A stretch of DNA of 64,000 nucleotides, taken from contig NZ_JAGDXD010000014.1 in assembly GCF_023256255.1 (NCBI RefSeq), positions 36,716 to 100,715 on the forward strand. The letters run 5' to 3'. The notes under the pieces are model-generated. The model made no database searches. It saw nothing but the letters and a program-made list of their open reading frames with translations, and was not told the origin of the DNA. Below, piece after piece: positions 17,955-28,159 of the stretch. Every line of letters begins with the position of its first letter. Position 1 is the stretch's first letter. Origin of the DNA: Caldivirga sp. Lineage in GTDB: Archaea > Thermoproteota > Thermoprotei > Thermoproteales > Thermocladiaceae. The position numbers and the translations under genes were made by a program.

Positions 17955-19144
17955 CTAACAGCCAACTCGTAATCAAGCATCCTTGTTAATTCTTGAGCCA
18001 GCACATTGAGGGATTCATAGGGTATTGATATTAGCGTCGTCCTGCCTCTCATACCCTTACCCGATAACCTAGTTTCAATAATCCTCCATGTGCTCTCCAT
18101 ATCCTTTAAGTAATGCCATAATTGACCATGACTGCGCTTAGTCCTTAAGCCATACCTCTCACAGAGCATTATGTACTCTTCCTCAGCTTCACCAAAGGTT
18201 ATGTATGGTACATCCCTCTTCTTACGTAACGCCTCAACTATGGCTAGTAGGAATAACTTCTCATGAAGATCCATACCCTTTAATTCACCTATGTGTACAG
18301 GCAGCGTGTTCTTAATTGCAACCCTAACATGCTCCGGCAATATCCTCCTAGAGCCTTGCTGTTGCGCAGTTAATGCAGCCTTCCACAGTATTTCAATAGC
18401 CTGCTTAGCGTTACCCCTACCTCCATCATTATCCCTGGCTCCAGCAACATCACTAATCATCTCGAGGATCTCATCATTGTACGCGTTTTGATGAAGAGCC
18501 TCCTGCGCCCTATCCCTAAGGATCTCGTAAATCTGGTCCTTAGTGTATGGTGGGAACTTAATAATGTTCCTACCTAGGGTGCTCCTAGCCCCAGCGTCAA
18601 GCTTATCTAACAGAGACTCATCCCTATCAATTAGTATTAATGAGAAGTGGTAATCATGTTCCCCTATGTGCTCATCGTAGAACCTTATTAATATCCCAAG
18701 TGAATCAGCGCCACTATTATTAACTATGTGAAATACATCATCAAGCACTATGACTACGTACATGTCATTATCCTTCAAGTAATCGTAAATTATCTCGAGT
18801 AGTTCATCTGATGAGAAGCCACGCCTAGGTATACTCATTTTTAATGATTCACCAATATGCCTAACCGCAGAGTGCAGTGTCCTATGGGTCCAGCATGGTA
18901 CGTAAATGAATCTAACAGTGGATGAGAATGAGGCATACTCCTTAAACTTAAGGCTAGTTATAGTCTTACCGGTACCAGTGCTACCTACAAGTAGGGCTCT
19001 AGCGTAGAATGAGCCAGGGGACTTAATGTAATCATTGAAAATCATCTTAAGTGCATTCATCTGCTCCTCTCTATCAACTAGCCTAGGTGGTATGAAATCT
19101 GGCGTTAAGGCCGCTGGGTTCCTAATTATGCTTGATTCCCCCAC
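17951..19144 (-). CDS. Orc1/Cdc6 family replication initiator
   Basis: This 397-residue AAA+ ATPase with a C-terminal winged helix binds archaeal origins and loads the MCM helicase. Walker A is GSTGTGKT at residues 54-61; Walker B (VVIVLDDVF) is near 131; sensor 2 lies in the helix after GNAKQAIEILWKAA near 248. The winged-helix domain spans about residues 290-390, containing YITFGEAEEEY and a basic SGKGMRGRTT wing. Downstream it overlaps a winged-helix gene, and upstream sits the THUMP-methyltransferase-RFC string on the same strand. Archaeal origins usually lie next to such genes. Confidence 0.93.
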   Translation of the reverse strand: MGESSIIRNPAALTPDFIPPRLVDREEQMNALKMIFNDYIKSPGSFYARALLVGSTGTGKTITSLKFKEYASFSSTVRFIYVPCWTHRTLHSAVRHIGESLKMSIPRRGFSSDELLEIIYDYLKDNDMYVVIVLDDVFHIVNNSGADSLGILIRFYDEHIGEHDYHFSLILIDRDESLLDKLDAGARSTLGRNIIKFPPYTKDQIYEILRDRAQEALHQNAYNDEILEMISDVAGARDNDGGRGNAKQAIEILWKAALTAQQQGSRRILPEHVRVAIKNTLPVHIGELKGMDLHEKLFLLAIVEALRKKRDVPYITFGEAEEEYIMLCERYGLRTKRSHGQLWHYLKDMESTWRIIETRLSGKGMRGRTTLISIPYESLNVLAQELTRMLDYELAVR

Positions 19145-19262
19145 GCGTATATGTGTTCTTTCTGCTTTAAAACTTTAATGCTTATGAAGTAGTAAACTTC
19201 TCTAGTACCCTGAAACTTTTAATTTCTTAACACATACCTATATAATAAACGGTTAATTTAAT

Positions 19263-19775
19263 TCATTGCTTTATATTTATAAGCGCATACTCTTTAATTG
19301 AGTCAATCTTATCCATAAGAACACCGCATCCCTGCTCCCAACACTCAATTAATAGTAGGCAACCAGGTGACCTAACACCAACATTAATACCCCTTTCCTT
19401 AAGCATCCTAGCCAACTTAAGCTCACAGTCCGAGTCACTGACCCCACGACCCCTGGCCCTGCACCTAACCAGTAGTTTTTGGCCACTGCATTGGTTAACT
19501 CTACGCAATACCCAGTCCACTAAGTCCCCTAGGTTTAGTTCATTAATGCGTTCAATAAGTGGGATAACCCTAAACAATGCCGTACCTGCGAATGGGCTCT
19601 TTAATATAACCCTAGATACTACTATGGGATCAGTTTCAGTCTCTATTATGAGCAAGCCGCTGAATCGTGACCTAGTAACCTTAACATTACCTAACTTAAC
19701 GGTAAGGTAGTCCTCAAGGTCCTTGGCGATTCTACTATTCCTAGGTCTAGTTGTAGCTAGGATTACATTAATCAT
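19263..19775 (-). CDS. THUMP-domain RNA-binding protein, Tan1-like
   Basis: This 170-residue protein resembles stand-alone THUMP proteins such as Tan1, which helps acetylate cytidine 12 in tRNA. The middle carries the recognisable segment RVIPLIERIN followed by a long helix, then a strand LLVRCRARGRG and later VRSPGCLLLIECWEQGCGV, which fits the THUMP core. There are several cysteines (near residues 95, 104, 117, 139, 145, 150). The gene overlaps the preceding methyltransferase gene by 8 bp. Identification is from fold-level resemblance only. Confidence 0.7.
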   Translation of the reverse strand: MINVILATTRPRNSRIAKDLEDYLTVKLGNVKVTRSRFSGLLIIETETDPIVVSRVILKSPFAGTALFRVIPLIERINELNLGDLVDWVLRRVNQCSGQKLLVRCRARGRGVSDSDCELKLARMLKERGINVGVRSPGCLLLIECWEQGCGVLMDKIDSIKEYALINIKQ

Positions 19776-20472
19776 GGTTCCACTTCCTCATTACAATTAT
19801 ATTAACTAATCCAAGGGCTTCATCCCTATACTGAACAAGCCTTAAACAACCCTCAGCGGTATTCCTGAACTCATCATTTGGTGGTAATCGTCCATATATG
19901 TTATGTATAGTGTAGAAGTATGAAACATACCTTGGCCCAGCAAACACAAGGGCTATTAATGGTACTGCAATAACCGTGTATAACCAGCCTAAGGCACGGT
20001 AAACCTTGTTAGTGGGCTTACCAATACTGATACTGGCTAACACTCCCCCATTATTAAGTACCCTGGATATTTCACAGTAAGTCCCCCTCAGGTCATGGAC
20101 AGCGTGGAGTGAGAAGCCCATTATAACCATGTCGAACACAGAACTTCTAAATGGCATGAGCTCGAAGGAGCCGCACACTTTATCAATGTAGTTAAGGTTC
20201 GGCGCTGAATTCAGCATTGGTACTGATTGATCAAGCAACACGACACGCCTCGGCTTAACTCCACTTCTAATCAGTTCAATAGTCATATTGCCTGGGCCTG
20301 AACCAGCATCAAGGACGCTAGGCGTATTCCCTAAGTCATTGAGTACTCTAAGGCCTAGGTTAAGGGTCTTCCTTCTCCATTCGTTTAGGAATCCAAGGGT
20401 TATTGCCTTACTAGTCCTCTCATATACTGGTATTATCGCGTTGTACGTTTCATACAGTGAATCCTTAACCAT
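19768..20472 (-). CDS. SAM-dependent class I methyltransferase (UbiE/COQ5-like)
   Basis: This 234-residue protein binds SAM through motif I VLDAGSGPGNMTIEL (near residue 50). The acidic residue ending strand 2 is in VVLLDQSVPML, and strand 4 reads FDMVIMGFSLHAV, typical of UbiE-type enzymes. A hydrophobic segment near residues 165-185 (YTVIAVPLIALVFAGP) is unusual for a soluble methyltransferase and may contact membrane or a lipid substrate. The gene is tightly packed between rfcL (3-bp gap) and the THUMP gene (overlap), which would also fit a tRNA or quinone substrate. The substrate is unknown. Confidence 0.85.
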   Translation of the reverse strand: MVKDSLYETYNAIIPVYERTSKAITLGFLNEWRRKTLNLGLRVLNDLGNTPSVLDAGSGPGNMTIELIRSGVKPRRVVLLDQSVPMLNSAPNLNYIDKVCGSFELMPFRSSVFDMVIMGFSLHAVHDLRGTYCEISRVLNNGGVLASISIGKPTNKVYRALGWLYTVIAVPLIALVFAGPRYVSYFYTIHNIYGRLPPNDEFRNTAEGCLRLVQYRDEALGLVNIIVMRKWNHD

Positions 20473-20475
20473 AGT

Positions 20476-21728
20476 TTACTCCTGCCCCTCACTGGCCTCA
20501 GGGCTTATAACAAGTTTAATGGATCTCTCAGATACCCCCAGTGATTTGGCGAGCACCTCAATAACTCTGCCATTACTCTCCACTAGTGTCCTGATTAACG
20601 GTAGGTAATCCCTTATTATGGTTGCTGTTGATTCATGGAGCTGAACCCTAAGCACATGCATAACATGGTCCCTAGTATCCCTAATCTCCCTAGTCCTAGC
20701 CAGTAGCCTAATCTTCTCAGGGAATCTCATACCTCTTATGAAGAATGGTAGTTTAGGCTTATCCCTAACTAAGGCAACTCCCGTTGTCATTAACTCAAGC
20801 ACATATGGCATTAGTTCCCATTCCTGCCTACTACTCATTATGCCCTTAAGTACGTCAGCCTTAGATAAATTATCGTACGCATCACTCATAGCCACTGGTG
20901 ATGATGAGTAGGCCACGGCAGCATTCTCAACAAGCCAAAGTAGGAAGCTCTCCCAATCAAAGCTAGGTAACCTAGTTACCCCAGTAGCTGATGCCACAGT
21001 ATTAGCCTTAAGCACCATGTCAACCATCCTAAACATATCGTATTGATGAGCCCTACTACTCAATAATGAAACCCTATCCCTAGTTACTGGACCCGTTTCA
21101 GCAACAGTCTGAAGATCATTTATAGCTGACCTCATATCACCCATTGATGATTCTGCAATAAGCCTTAAGGCATCCTCCTCACACTTAACCTTCTCTGCAC
21201 TGCATATGCGTTTAAGCATTTCAATGATGTCCCTATTCTTAAGTGGCTTAACTTGAACAACAATGCAAATGTCCCTAAGGGGCCTAAGCTTAGGGTCCCA
21301 TGGATCATTAGCAGTCATGGCTATTGGAACCTTAGCCTCCTTAACAATGTCAACTATTTCATATATTCCACCCTGGTCAGCCTTCACGTTAATACCGTCA
21401 ACCTCATCGAAGAGCACTAGCTTACCCCTAAAGCCGAATAATGAACCCTGTGTTAAAGCCTTACCAATAGTCTCCCTAATCCTAGAGGCAGTCCTAACAT
21501 CACTGGCGTTCATCTCGTATAACTCTAGTCCATAATCATGAGCCAAGGCATGAACCATTGTTGTCTTCCCAGTGCCCGGTGGACCTGAGAGCAGTATTGC
21601 CCTCTTCTCCTTTCCGCTTAACCACCTGCTTACCCAATCCTCCATAGTCTTCTTAACCTCCTCCTGGTCAACAACATCCTTAAGGCTCCTTGGCCTATAC
21701 TTCTCAAACCAAGGTAACCTGCGCGTGC

Positions 21729-21732
<4 letters not shown>
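20476..21732 (-). CDS. rfcL: Replication factor C large subunit
   Basis: This 418-residue AAA+ subunit of the clamp loader opens and loads PCNA. The N-terminus WFEKYRPRSLKDVVDQEEV is typical. Walker A is SGPPGTGKTTMVHALA near residue 49, and Walker B LVLFDEVDG near 105. Sensor and lid regions follow, with SSMGDMRSAINDLQ as RFC box VIII. The C-terminal third is shorter than in euryarchaeal RfcL, and I see no PCNA-interacting Q-x-x-L-x-x-F-F motif at the end. The gene overlaps rfcS by 4 bp, so both subunits come from one mRNA. Confidence 0.95.
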
Positions 21733-22775
<1,043 letters not shown>

Positions 22776-23156
22776 TTCACTAATTTCAGTTCCCCTGTAT
22801 TTAAAACCTTAATCCTTGCACTTTTGATTGTTGTGAATTAAACAAGCCAAGAACCCAACCTCAAGTTAAGGAATATGGGTTTAATAATGCACCCTATGGC
22901 TTTCCTTAAGTTAAAATCATCCACTAGCCCCAGTTACTATAATCGTAATTTATTATCTTGTATCCGGTACTTAAGACACGAATTGCCTGTTTAGGACCTT
23001 AACTGAAATAAAGCATGAACATTCGTTAACTTACGTAACGCTAATTGATTAAACTGAGCGAGAATGATAATGTGGGAAACGCTACATGAGTATTGTGAGT
23101 GATTCATGGAGCTTAATGGTAATAAAGGTTTAAACCTTAACATAAATGCACTAGTG
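22776..23156. other. Intergenic region with divergent promoters
   Basis: These 381 bp contain the rfcS TATA-like box at 22797-22808 on the minus strand. On the plus strand there is a palindromic TATA-like GGTTTAAACC near 23128-23137, about 25 bp before the ATG at 23157 of the sugar-kinase gene. No RNA gene or supported short ORF is visible in the middle part. Confidence 0.5.
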
Positions 23157-24197
23157 ATGGTTAAGTTCCTGGTTATTTCAGATGACTTAACGGGTGCCAA
23201 TGGAGTTGCCGGTATGATGACTGGTCACTGTAACACCGTAGTGATTAGCTACAAGTCAATTGAGTTAATTCCAAGTGATGCGGATTGCGTCGTTGTTAAT
23301 ACTGAGAGTAGGCTTATTGAGGCAAGTGCTGCTGAGAGCAGGGTTAAGTTAGTTGCTGATTACGCTGAGGCTAAGGGTTTCATTATTGGGAAGAGGATTG
23401 ATAGTGCATTGAGGGGTAATATTGAAGCTGAGTTAAGGCCATTACTTAAGCGAACTATTGTTGTTACGGATACAATACCTGAGTACGGTAGGTTCACTGA
23501 GGGGGGTTACACGATCTTAGGTGATTCCCGGGTAAGCATTATTGAGAAACTTGGCGGCATTAAGGCTAGGGTGATGAGTATTAATGAATTTAGAGTGAGT
23601 GCCGGTAACTTAAACGGTGCAGTCATTGTTGATTCAAGAACAGTAGGTGACATTATTGAAATAGCGCAGGTAATACATAATAATGGCTTTACTTCAGTGG
23701 ATCCAGGGCCATTAAACGCCCAGGTTTCTAGACTCTACGTTAAGGGGAAATTAAGGAAACCTAGTATTAATGAGGTTAAGAGAATATGCTTCATAGTAGG
23801 TAGCACGCATGAAAACACTATTAGGCAGATTGAGAAAGCCAGGAGAAGCGGCATTAAGGTCATTAATATTAAGGATTCCAACAGTCTACAAAGCTATGAT
23901 GAGGTAATTGTAAGCTTCGATTTGATGAAAGATAGGGACTACTTAAATGAGGATTTCGTAAGACAAGTAGCCCAATTTGACGCATTAGTTGTTAGTGGCG
24001 GTGAGACCGCGAATTCACTAATTAACACGTCTAAGGCTAATTACCTAGAGTCGATAGGTGAAGTAATGCCTCTTGTTGGCGTAAGCCTGATTAAGGGAGG
24101 CTTACTTGATGGTAAGGTTATTATAACTAAGGGAGGCATAATTGGAGGGGAGGACGCTTACTTAAGGATAAGGGACTACTTAAGAACCCTGACTTAA
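23157..24197 (+). CDS. DUF1537 four-carbon acid sugar kinase family protein
   Basis: About 346 residues. The N-terminal half has FLVISDDLTGANGVAGMM, the family signature of an Asp-Asp-Leu-Thr-Gly-Ala loop that binds the sugar acid. KRIDSALRGNIEAEL follows, and the C-terminal half carries the nucleotide-binding SGGETANSL and ITKGGIIGG. Family members (OtnK, DtnK, LtnK) phosphorylate erythronate, threonate or related acids. I start at the ATG at 23157, not the in-frame ATG at 23106, because a TATA-like box sits about 25 bp before 23157 and lies inside the longer reading. The substrate is uncertain; the neighbourhood contains no other four-carbon acid enzyme. Confidence 0.88.
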   Translation: MVKFLVISDDLTGANGVAGMMTGHCNTVVISYKSIELIPSDADCVVVNTESRLIEASAAESRVKLVADYAEAKGFIIGKRIDSALRGNIEAELRPLLKRTIVVTDTIPEYGRFTEGGYTILGDSRVSIIEKLGGIKARVMSINEFRVSAGNLNGAVIVDSRTVGDIIEIAQVIHNNGFTSVDPGPLNAQVSRLYVKGKLRKPSINEVKRICFIVGSTHENTIRQIEKARRSGIKVINIKDSNSLQSYDEVIVSFDLMKDRDYLNEDFVRQVAQFDALVVSGGETANSLINTSKANYLESIGEVMPLVGVSLIKGGLLDGKVIITKGGIIGGEDAYLRIRDYLRTLT

Positions 24198-24341
24198 GCA
24201 TCATTAATATTAATGAACCCTTAACTAGAGTATAATGAACTAACTTAAATCATTAATGAGAATCCCTATAGGTGCTGAATACTACTGAATTACTCACTGG
24301 CTATGGTGTAATGCTTTTAAATTTCATTAATAATAGTTAGT

Positions 24342-25391
24342 ATGCCTGATTTTATGCGTGCAATGAGGCTTGTGGAGTTTGGTAAACCTCTTCAACTTCA
24401 GGAGGTTCCAATACCTAAGCCTAAGGGTACTGAGGTTTTAATTAAGGTTGAGGGTGCGGGGGTTTGTCATAGTGTTGTCCACTTCGTTGATGGTAGGTTC
24501 GGTAAGATTGATGTTAAGGCCCTTGGCTTAAGAATACCAGTAACCCCTGGCCATGAGATTGCTGGTACTGTAACGGCTATTGGGGATAAGGTAGAGGGGG
24601 TGAGAGAGGGGGATAAGGTTACTGTTGATCCATGGATAGGGGACGGAACCTGCTACTACTGTAAACTAGGTGAGGAGCAATTATGTGAGCATCCTATTAA
24701 AATTGGTGAAAACGTTGATGGTGGCTTCGCTGAGTATGTTTTAATTCCACACTACAAGTACCTTTATAGGTTAAGGAACCTTGATACTGTTAACGCGTCT
24801 CCATTACCCTGTGCAGGCTTAACCCCCTACAGGGCCTTAGTTAAGAAGGCTCAGGTTAAGCCGTCTGAGTACGTTGCTGTAATAGGTGCTGGGGGTGGTT
24901 TAGGAACTATGGCTGTTCAAATCGCTAAGGCCATGGGCGCCATCGTTATTGGTATTGATGTTAGGGAGGAGGCGCTTAAGGAGATTGAGAAAGCCGGGGC
25001 TGATTTCATAATTAACGGTAGAGGCGGCGTCATTGATGATATTAAGAAAATTACAGACGGCAGGGGGGTTAATGTCATAGTTGATACTGTGGGTTCAGGT
25101 GAAACCTTAGGTACGTATATTGATGCATTAGATAAGTTAGGTAGGTACATCATCCTTGGTCTATATGGTGGTGACTTAATTTACCATGCACCTTACATTA
25201 CTCAAAGGGAAATACAAATAATGGGTAGCTTAACAGGTAACCTAAGTGACTTCATGAGTGTTATGAGGCTTGCTGATAGTGGTAAAATTAAGCCTCTTGT
25301 TACCAAAGTAATGAAGCTTGAGGAGGCTAATGACGCTCTTGATAATCTTAGGTACGCGAGGGTAACTGCCCGGCAGGTTCTAGTGCCTTAA
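24342..25391 (+). CDS. Zinc-dependent medium-chain alcohol dehydrogenase
   Basis: This 349-residue NAD(P)-dependent oxidoreductase is close in design to the Sulfolobus solfataricus alcohol dehydrogenase. The catalytic zinc site uses the Cys of AGVCHS (near residue 42) with the His-Glu of GHEIAG (near 72). The structural zinc loop GTCYYCKLGEEQLCEH has three cysteines, with an acidic residue as the likely fourth ligand, as in the Sulfolobus enzyme. The Rossmann motif is GAGGGLGTMAVQIAKAMGA near 185. A TATA-like CTTTTAAATT lies about 29 bp before the ATG. It converges with the following membrane-protein gene, the stops overlapping by 4 bp. Confidence 0.93.
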   Translation: MPDFMRAMRLVEFGKPLQLQEVPIPKPKGTEVLIKVEGAGVCHSVVHFVDGRFGKIDVKALGLRIPVTPGHEIAGTVTAIGDKVEGVREGDKVTVDPWIGDGTCYYCKLGEEQLCEHPIKIGENVDGGFAEYVLIPHYKYLYRLRNLDTVNASPLPCAGLTPYRALVKKAQVKPSEYVAVIGAGGGLGTMAVQIAKAMGAIVIGIDVREEALKEIEKAGADFIINGRGGVIDDIKKITDGRGVNVIVDTVGSGETLGTYIDALDKLGRYIILGLYGGDLIYHAPYITQREIQIMGSLTGNLSDFMSVMRLADSGKIKPLVTKVMKLEEANDALDNLRYARVTARQVLVP

Positions 25392-26065
25392 ATCATTACC
25401 TTAAGTCCACGTAACATTAAAGATAATCCTATTAATAATAGTACAATGCCTACTATTGGTATTATCCCAAGGGCAATACTGATTGCTATAATTATTGAAG
25501 CGTTCCTCACTGTTTTAGCACTGCCAATTAACTTACCCACCTTAATTAATGAGAACGAACACATTAGTATTCCTACGACACCAGCCACCATGGCCATAGC
25601 CATTATTATAGACACGTAGACCGGCATAATGACAATGAATGAACCCGTTGGTATACGGTTAATAAGTGATGAAATCGACACTATAGGTTGAAAGATAGGC
25701 TGCGTTGCCGTAACCAGAATTGAGTTCAGTACCCATAGTATGTAGGCGGCCACGAGAATGAGAGACCCAATCCTCCCCCACTTCAGATTAATTGCAGCAT
25801 CCAGTTCACTAAATCCCCTGTAAATAAGAAGTATTACAGGAGTGTACGTTAAGGCTATTATTAATGAAGGCCACATACTTGTGGCAAGTAGAAAAGCAGC
25901 ATATATCACCATTGTTATGAAGTCTACTGAACCAGCCTTAGCGTATATGCCGGTTAATAATCCTAGCACCACTGAGGCTGATATTATGGCAAGCAAGTCA
26001 GGTATAGTTAACGTTATAGCAACTCTAATTGAGTAAAGCATCTTATCTAATTCTGAGTATTGCAT
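25388..26065 (-). CDS. Polytopic membrane protein, 225 aa, unknown
   Basis: This protein has five or six hydrophobic helices (about residues 18-40, 47-85, 97-120, 140-170 and 188-222) and few charged residues. I recognise no transporter motif. A TATA-like TTTTAAAAG lies about 27 bp before the ATG, so it probably has its own promoter. It is the last of the run of minus-strand membrane genes that follow MoxR and DUF58 and may belong to that functional group. Confidence 0.7.
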   Translation of the reverse strand: MQYSELDKMLYSIRVAITLTIPDLLAIISASVVLGLLTGIYAKAGSVDFITMVIYAAFLLATSMWPSLIIALTYTPVILLIYRGFSELDAAINLKWGRIGSLILVAAYILWVLNSILVTATQPIFQPIVSISSLINRIPTGSFIVIMPVYVSIIMAMAMVAGVVGILMCSFSLIKVGKLIGSAKTVRNASIIIAISIALGIIPIVGIVLLLIGLSLMLRGLKVMI

Positions 26066-26287
26066 TGGGCTTTAGTTTAAAGACTTTTAAAACACTTACG
26101 TTAACTAGCTAACTTTACGATTCCAGCAACATGAAGCCAGCACCACTATTTGGCCCCACTGGCTGTATTGAGGAGACTAGAACCCATAATCCATTAAGCT
26201 TACTCTACATTGATGGCCTAAGGCATCCAAGATATGAAGCTCAGATCCACTTTAAGGCATTAATCCTCCTTATCAATAGCTTATTGA

Positions 26288-26869
26288 TTAACCCTGCGTT
26301 ACCCTTACAACGTACCTAAGTAATACGACGTAAATTATAAGAAATATTACAAGGGCCGTCACCGGGTCAATAACGGTAACTGCTACTGAACTAACCAGTA
26401 GGTAGACTAGTATTGAGATTGCTAATACAATTAACGACATGCTCATTACGTTCTTAGTGAATTCACTTAACTCACTTTTAACCTCATCCTCACTATAGCC
26501 CTTGCCTGTTAATTCACCATACATTCTATTATACATCCTAAGCATCATGGATGCTACTATTGCTAATTCAACAAGTCCAATGGAGTAACCAAGCATTGTT
26601 AATCCAATTGGGTTAATGTAAAGTATGTATGTACTGGTTGAGTAAACTAGGTAACCGGATGATAATACTGAAGCTAGTGAGATGAATATCACTGCTATTA
26701 ATGACTCAGCAAGGGGATTACCCCTCATTACACCCACTACACCAATGACTAGTGATAAGCCCATGAAGATTAGTGAAATAACCCTAGCTACTGAGTCACC
26801 GTAAAGGAACACTATCAAATAGGGGATTAGGGGTAGTATTATTGACATGAGGCTTAGTTGAGTCCTCAC
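26288..26869 (-). CDS. Polytopic membrane protein, ~193 aa, in MoxR/DUF58 cluster
   Basis: Six hydrophobic segments and a short charged cytoplasmic loop (GKGYSEDEVKSELSEF near residue 115) are visible. No known family is evident. I start at the GTG at 26869, because it overlaps the DUF58 stop in a 4-bp GTGA, the usual coupled arrangement. The longer reading from 26926 would overlap DUF58 by 61 bp. Its position directly after DUF58 suggests a partner protein of the MoxR/DUF58 system. Confidence 0.72.
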   Translation of the reverse strand: MRTQLSLMSIILPLIPYLIVFLYGDSVARVISLIFMGLSLVIGVVGVMRGNPLAESLIAVIFISLASVLSSGYLVYSTSTYILYINPIGLTMLGYSIGLVELAIVASMMLRMYNRMYGELTGKGYSEDEVKSELSEFTKNVMSMSLIVLAISILVYLLVSSVAVTVIDPVTALVIFLIIYVVLLRYVVRVTQG

Positions 26870-28152
26870 ACGCTCCACCCTATGTTGGATAATACCTTCA
26901 CTGTAATTGGGCCAATTCCATCGCAAACAGGGTCCCAGGCAAGTATCCTGAATCTACTTGGCATTAACCCATACAGCCTCACCCTATCTAGTGCTAATGC
27001 CTTAGCGCACTTAATATCAGGTAAGCTCATCTTCATGATTATGCTATGGGGTATTATATCAAGAAGAATACCGTACGTAGGTAATGACCTTAGGAAACCG
27101 CTTAACCAGTTCACATTATCATTATTGACGCTGGTCACCATTATTACTAGGGGCCTTGTCTCATTAACCATAACCCTTAAGGCTGGGTCATTTATGTATG
27201 CGGCTGGCTTAGCCTCAATACCCATTAATGCCCTTTGAATCTTATAATAATGCCCCATGCCTGAACTTGGGTAAACCCTACCCATGGTAGTCCATAATCC
27301 CACATTATAATTATACCTAAGCAGTAGCCTGGATAAAGATAATATGAGCAGTATACCATACTCAAGTGGATTCTCCTCCCAAGTACCGTAACGCATCCAT
27401 CTTCCTGAATCGAGAATGAACAGTATTGTCCTTAAACCTTCCCTTTCATACTCATTAACCATTAAGTTACCGTTAGGGGACCTGGCTGTTGCCTTCCAAT
27501 TAATGAACCTATAGGGGTCGCCTAATACGTATTCCCTAACCGACCTGAATTCAGTGGAGTATGGTCCAAGTCTCGACAATGGGGTCCTGGGGAAGGCCTC
27601 CCGTGGCTTAATTATCCCAGTTGCCTTTGTTATTAACTTAACCCTGGGCATTACCTCTACGGATGCTGAGACATCAACATGACCCTCAATGGGTGTTGTT
27701 AAACCAAGTAAATCATGGTAAGTGTAATCAAGCACACTTAACTCGTAACGACCCCTCCTAACTGCCCTAAGCCTATACTTAAAGGTCTTCTCCACGTCTC
27801 TAAATCCCTTAAAAACTATGTGAACGTTCTTGCCGTCAACTAGCTCGAAGCCCTCAGCCTCAGTACTACCTGGCCTAGGGGGAGCCCTGATCGTAATTAT
27901 ACCGTAGCCTCCAGTTACCTTAACCCTCACGCTTACTTCAACATCCTCATTAACGTAGATTCTCCCTGGACTAACCTCAATTACCGCATTGACCCGTGGC
28001 TTATTCTCAATCATTAATGCTAATGCCGCTAACATTAGGGGGAAAGCCACCCCAATTACCATTGGTTTAACTGTTGATAGTAATGCCACTGCGGCAGTGG
28101 CCATTGATAAGGTGCTTAGTATTATTATTGTCTTTGAGGATTCCTTAACCAT
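26866..28152 (-). CDS. DUF58 domain protein
   Basis: This 428-residue protein has two N-terminal membrane helices (residues about 8-48), then an immunoglobulin-like beta region to about residue 150, and the DUF58 core. The core signature R-S-V-R-E-Y-V-L-G-D-P-Y-R-F-I-N-W-K-A-T-A-R lies near residue 208, followed by a von Willebrand-A-like strand (TILFILDSGRWM). DUF58 proteins are regularly encoded beside MoxR ATPases and are thought to work with them in assembling or maturing extracytoplasmic complexes. The MoxR gene is 7 bp upstream and a membrane-protein gene overlaps downstream. Confidence 0.93.
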   Translation of the reverse strand: MVKESSKTIIILSTLSMATAAVALLSTVKPMVIGVAFPLMLAALALMIENKPRVNAVIEVSPGRIYVNEDVEVSVRVKVTGGYGIITIRAPPRPGSTEAEGFELVDGKNVHIVFKGFRDVEKTFKYRLRAVRRGRYELSVLDYTYHDLLGLTTPIEGHVDVSASVEVMPRVKLITKATGIIKPREAFPRTPLSRLGPYSTEFRSVREYVLGDPYRFINWKATARSPNGNLMVNEYEREGLRTILFILDSGRWMRYGTWEENPLEYGILLILSLSRLLLRYNYNVGLWTTMGRVYPSSGMGHYYKIQRALMGIEAKPAAYINDPALRVMVNETRPLVIMVTSVNNDNVNWLSGFLRSLPTYGILLDIIPHSIIMKMSLPDIKCAKALALDRVRLYGLMPSRFRILAWDPVCDGIGPITVKVLSNIGWSV

Positions 28153-28159
28153 CCCTAGC

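Noticed and set aside
19145..19262. Origin recognition boxes upstream of orc1/cdc6
   Set aside because: The 118-bp gap has no repeated G-rich plus GGAAAC-type sequence or inverted pair; only ordinary promoter-like A/T stretches are seen.
26131..26319. 62-codon plus-strand ORF between two membrane genes
   Set aside because: It has no promoter-like sequence at the right distance, its composition is unlike neighbouring genes, and the C-terminus overlaps the end of the minus-strand membrane gene.
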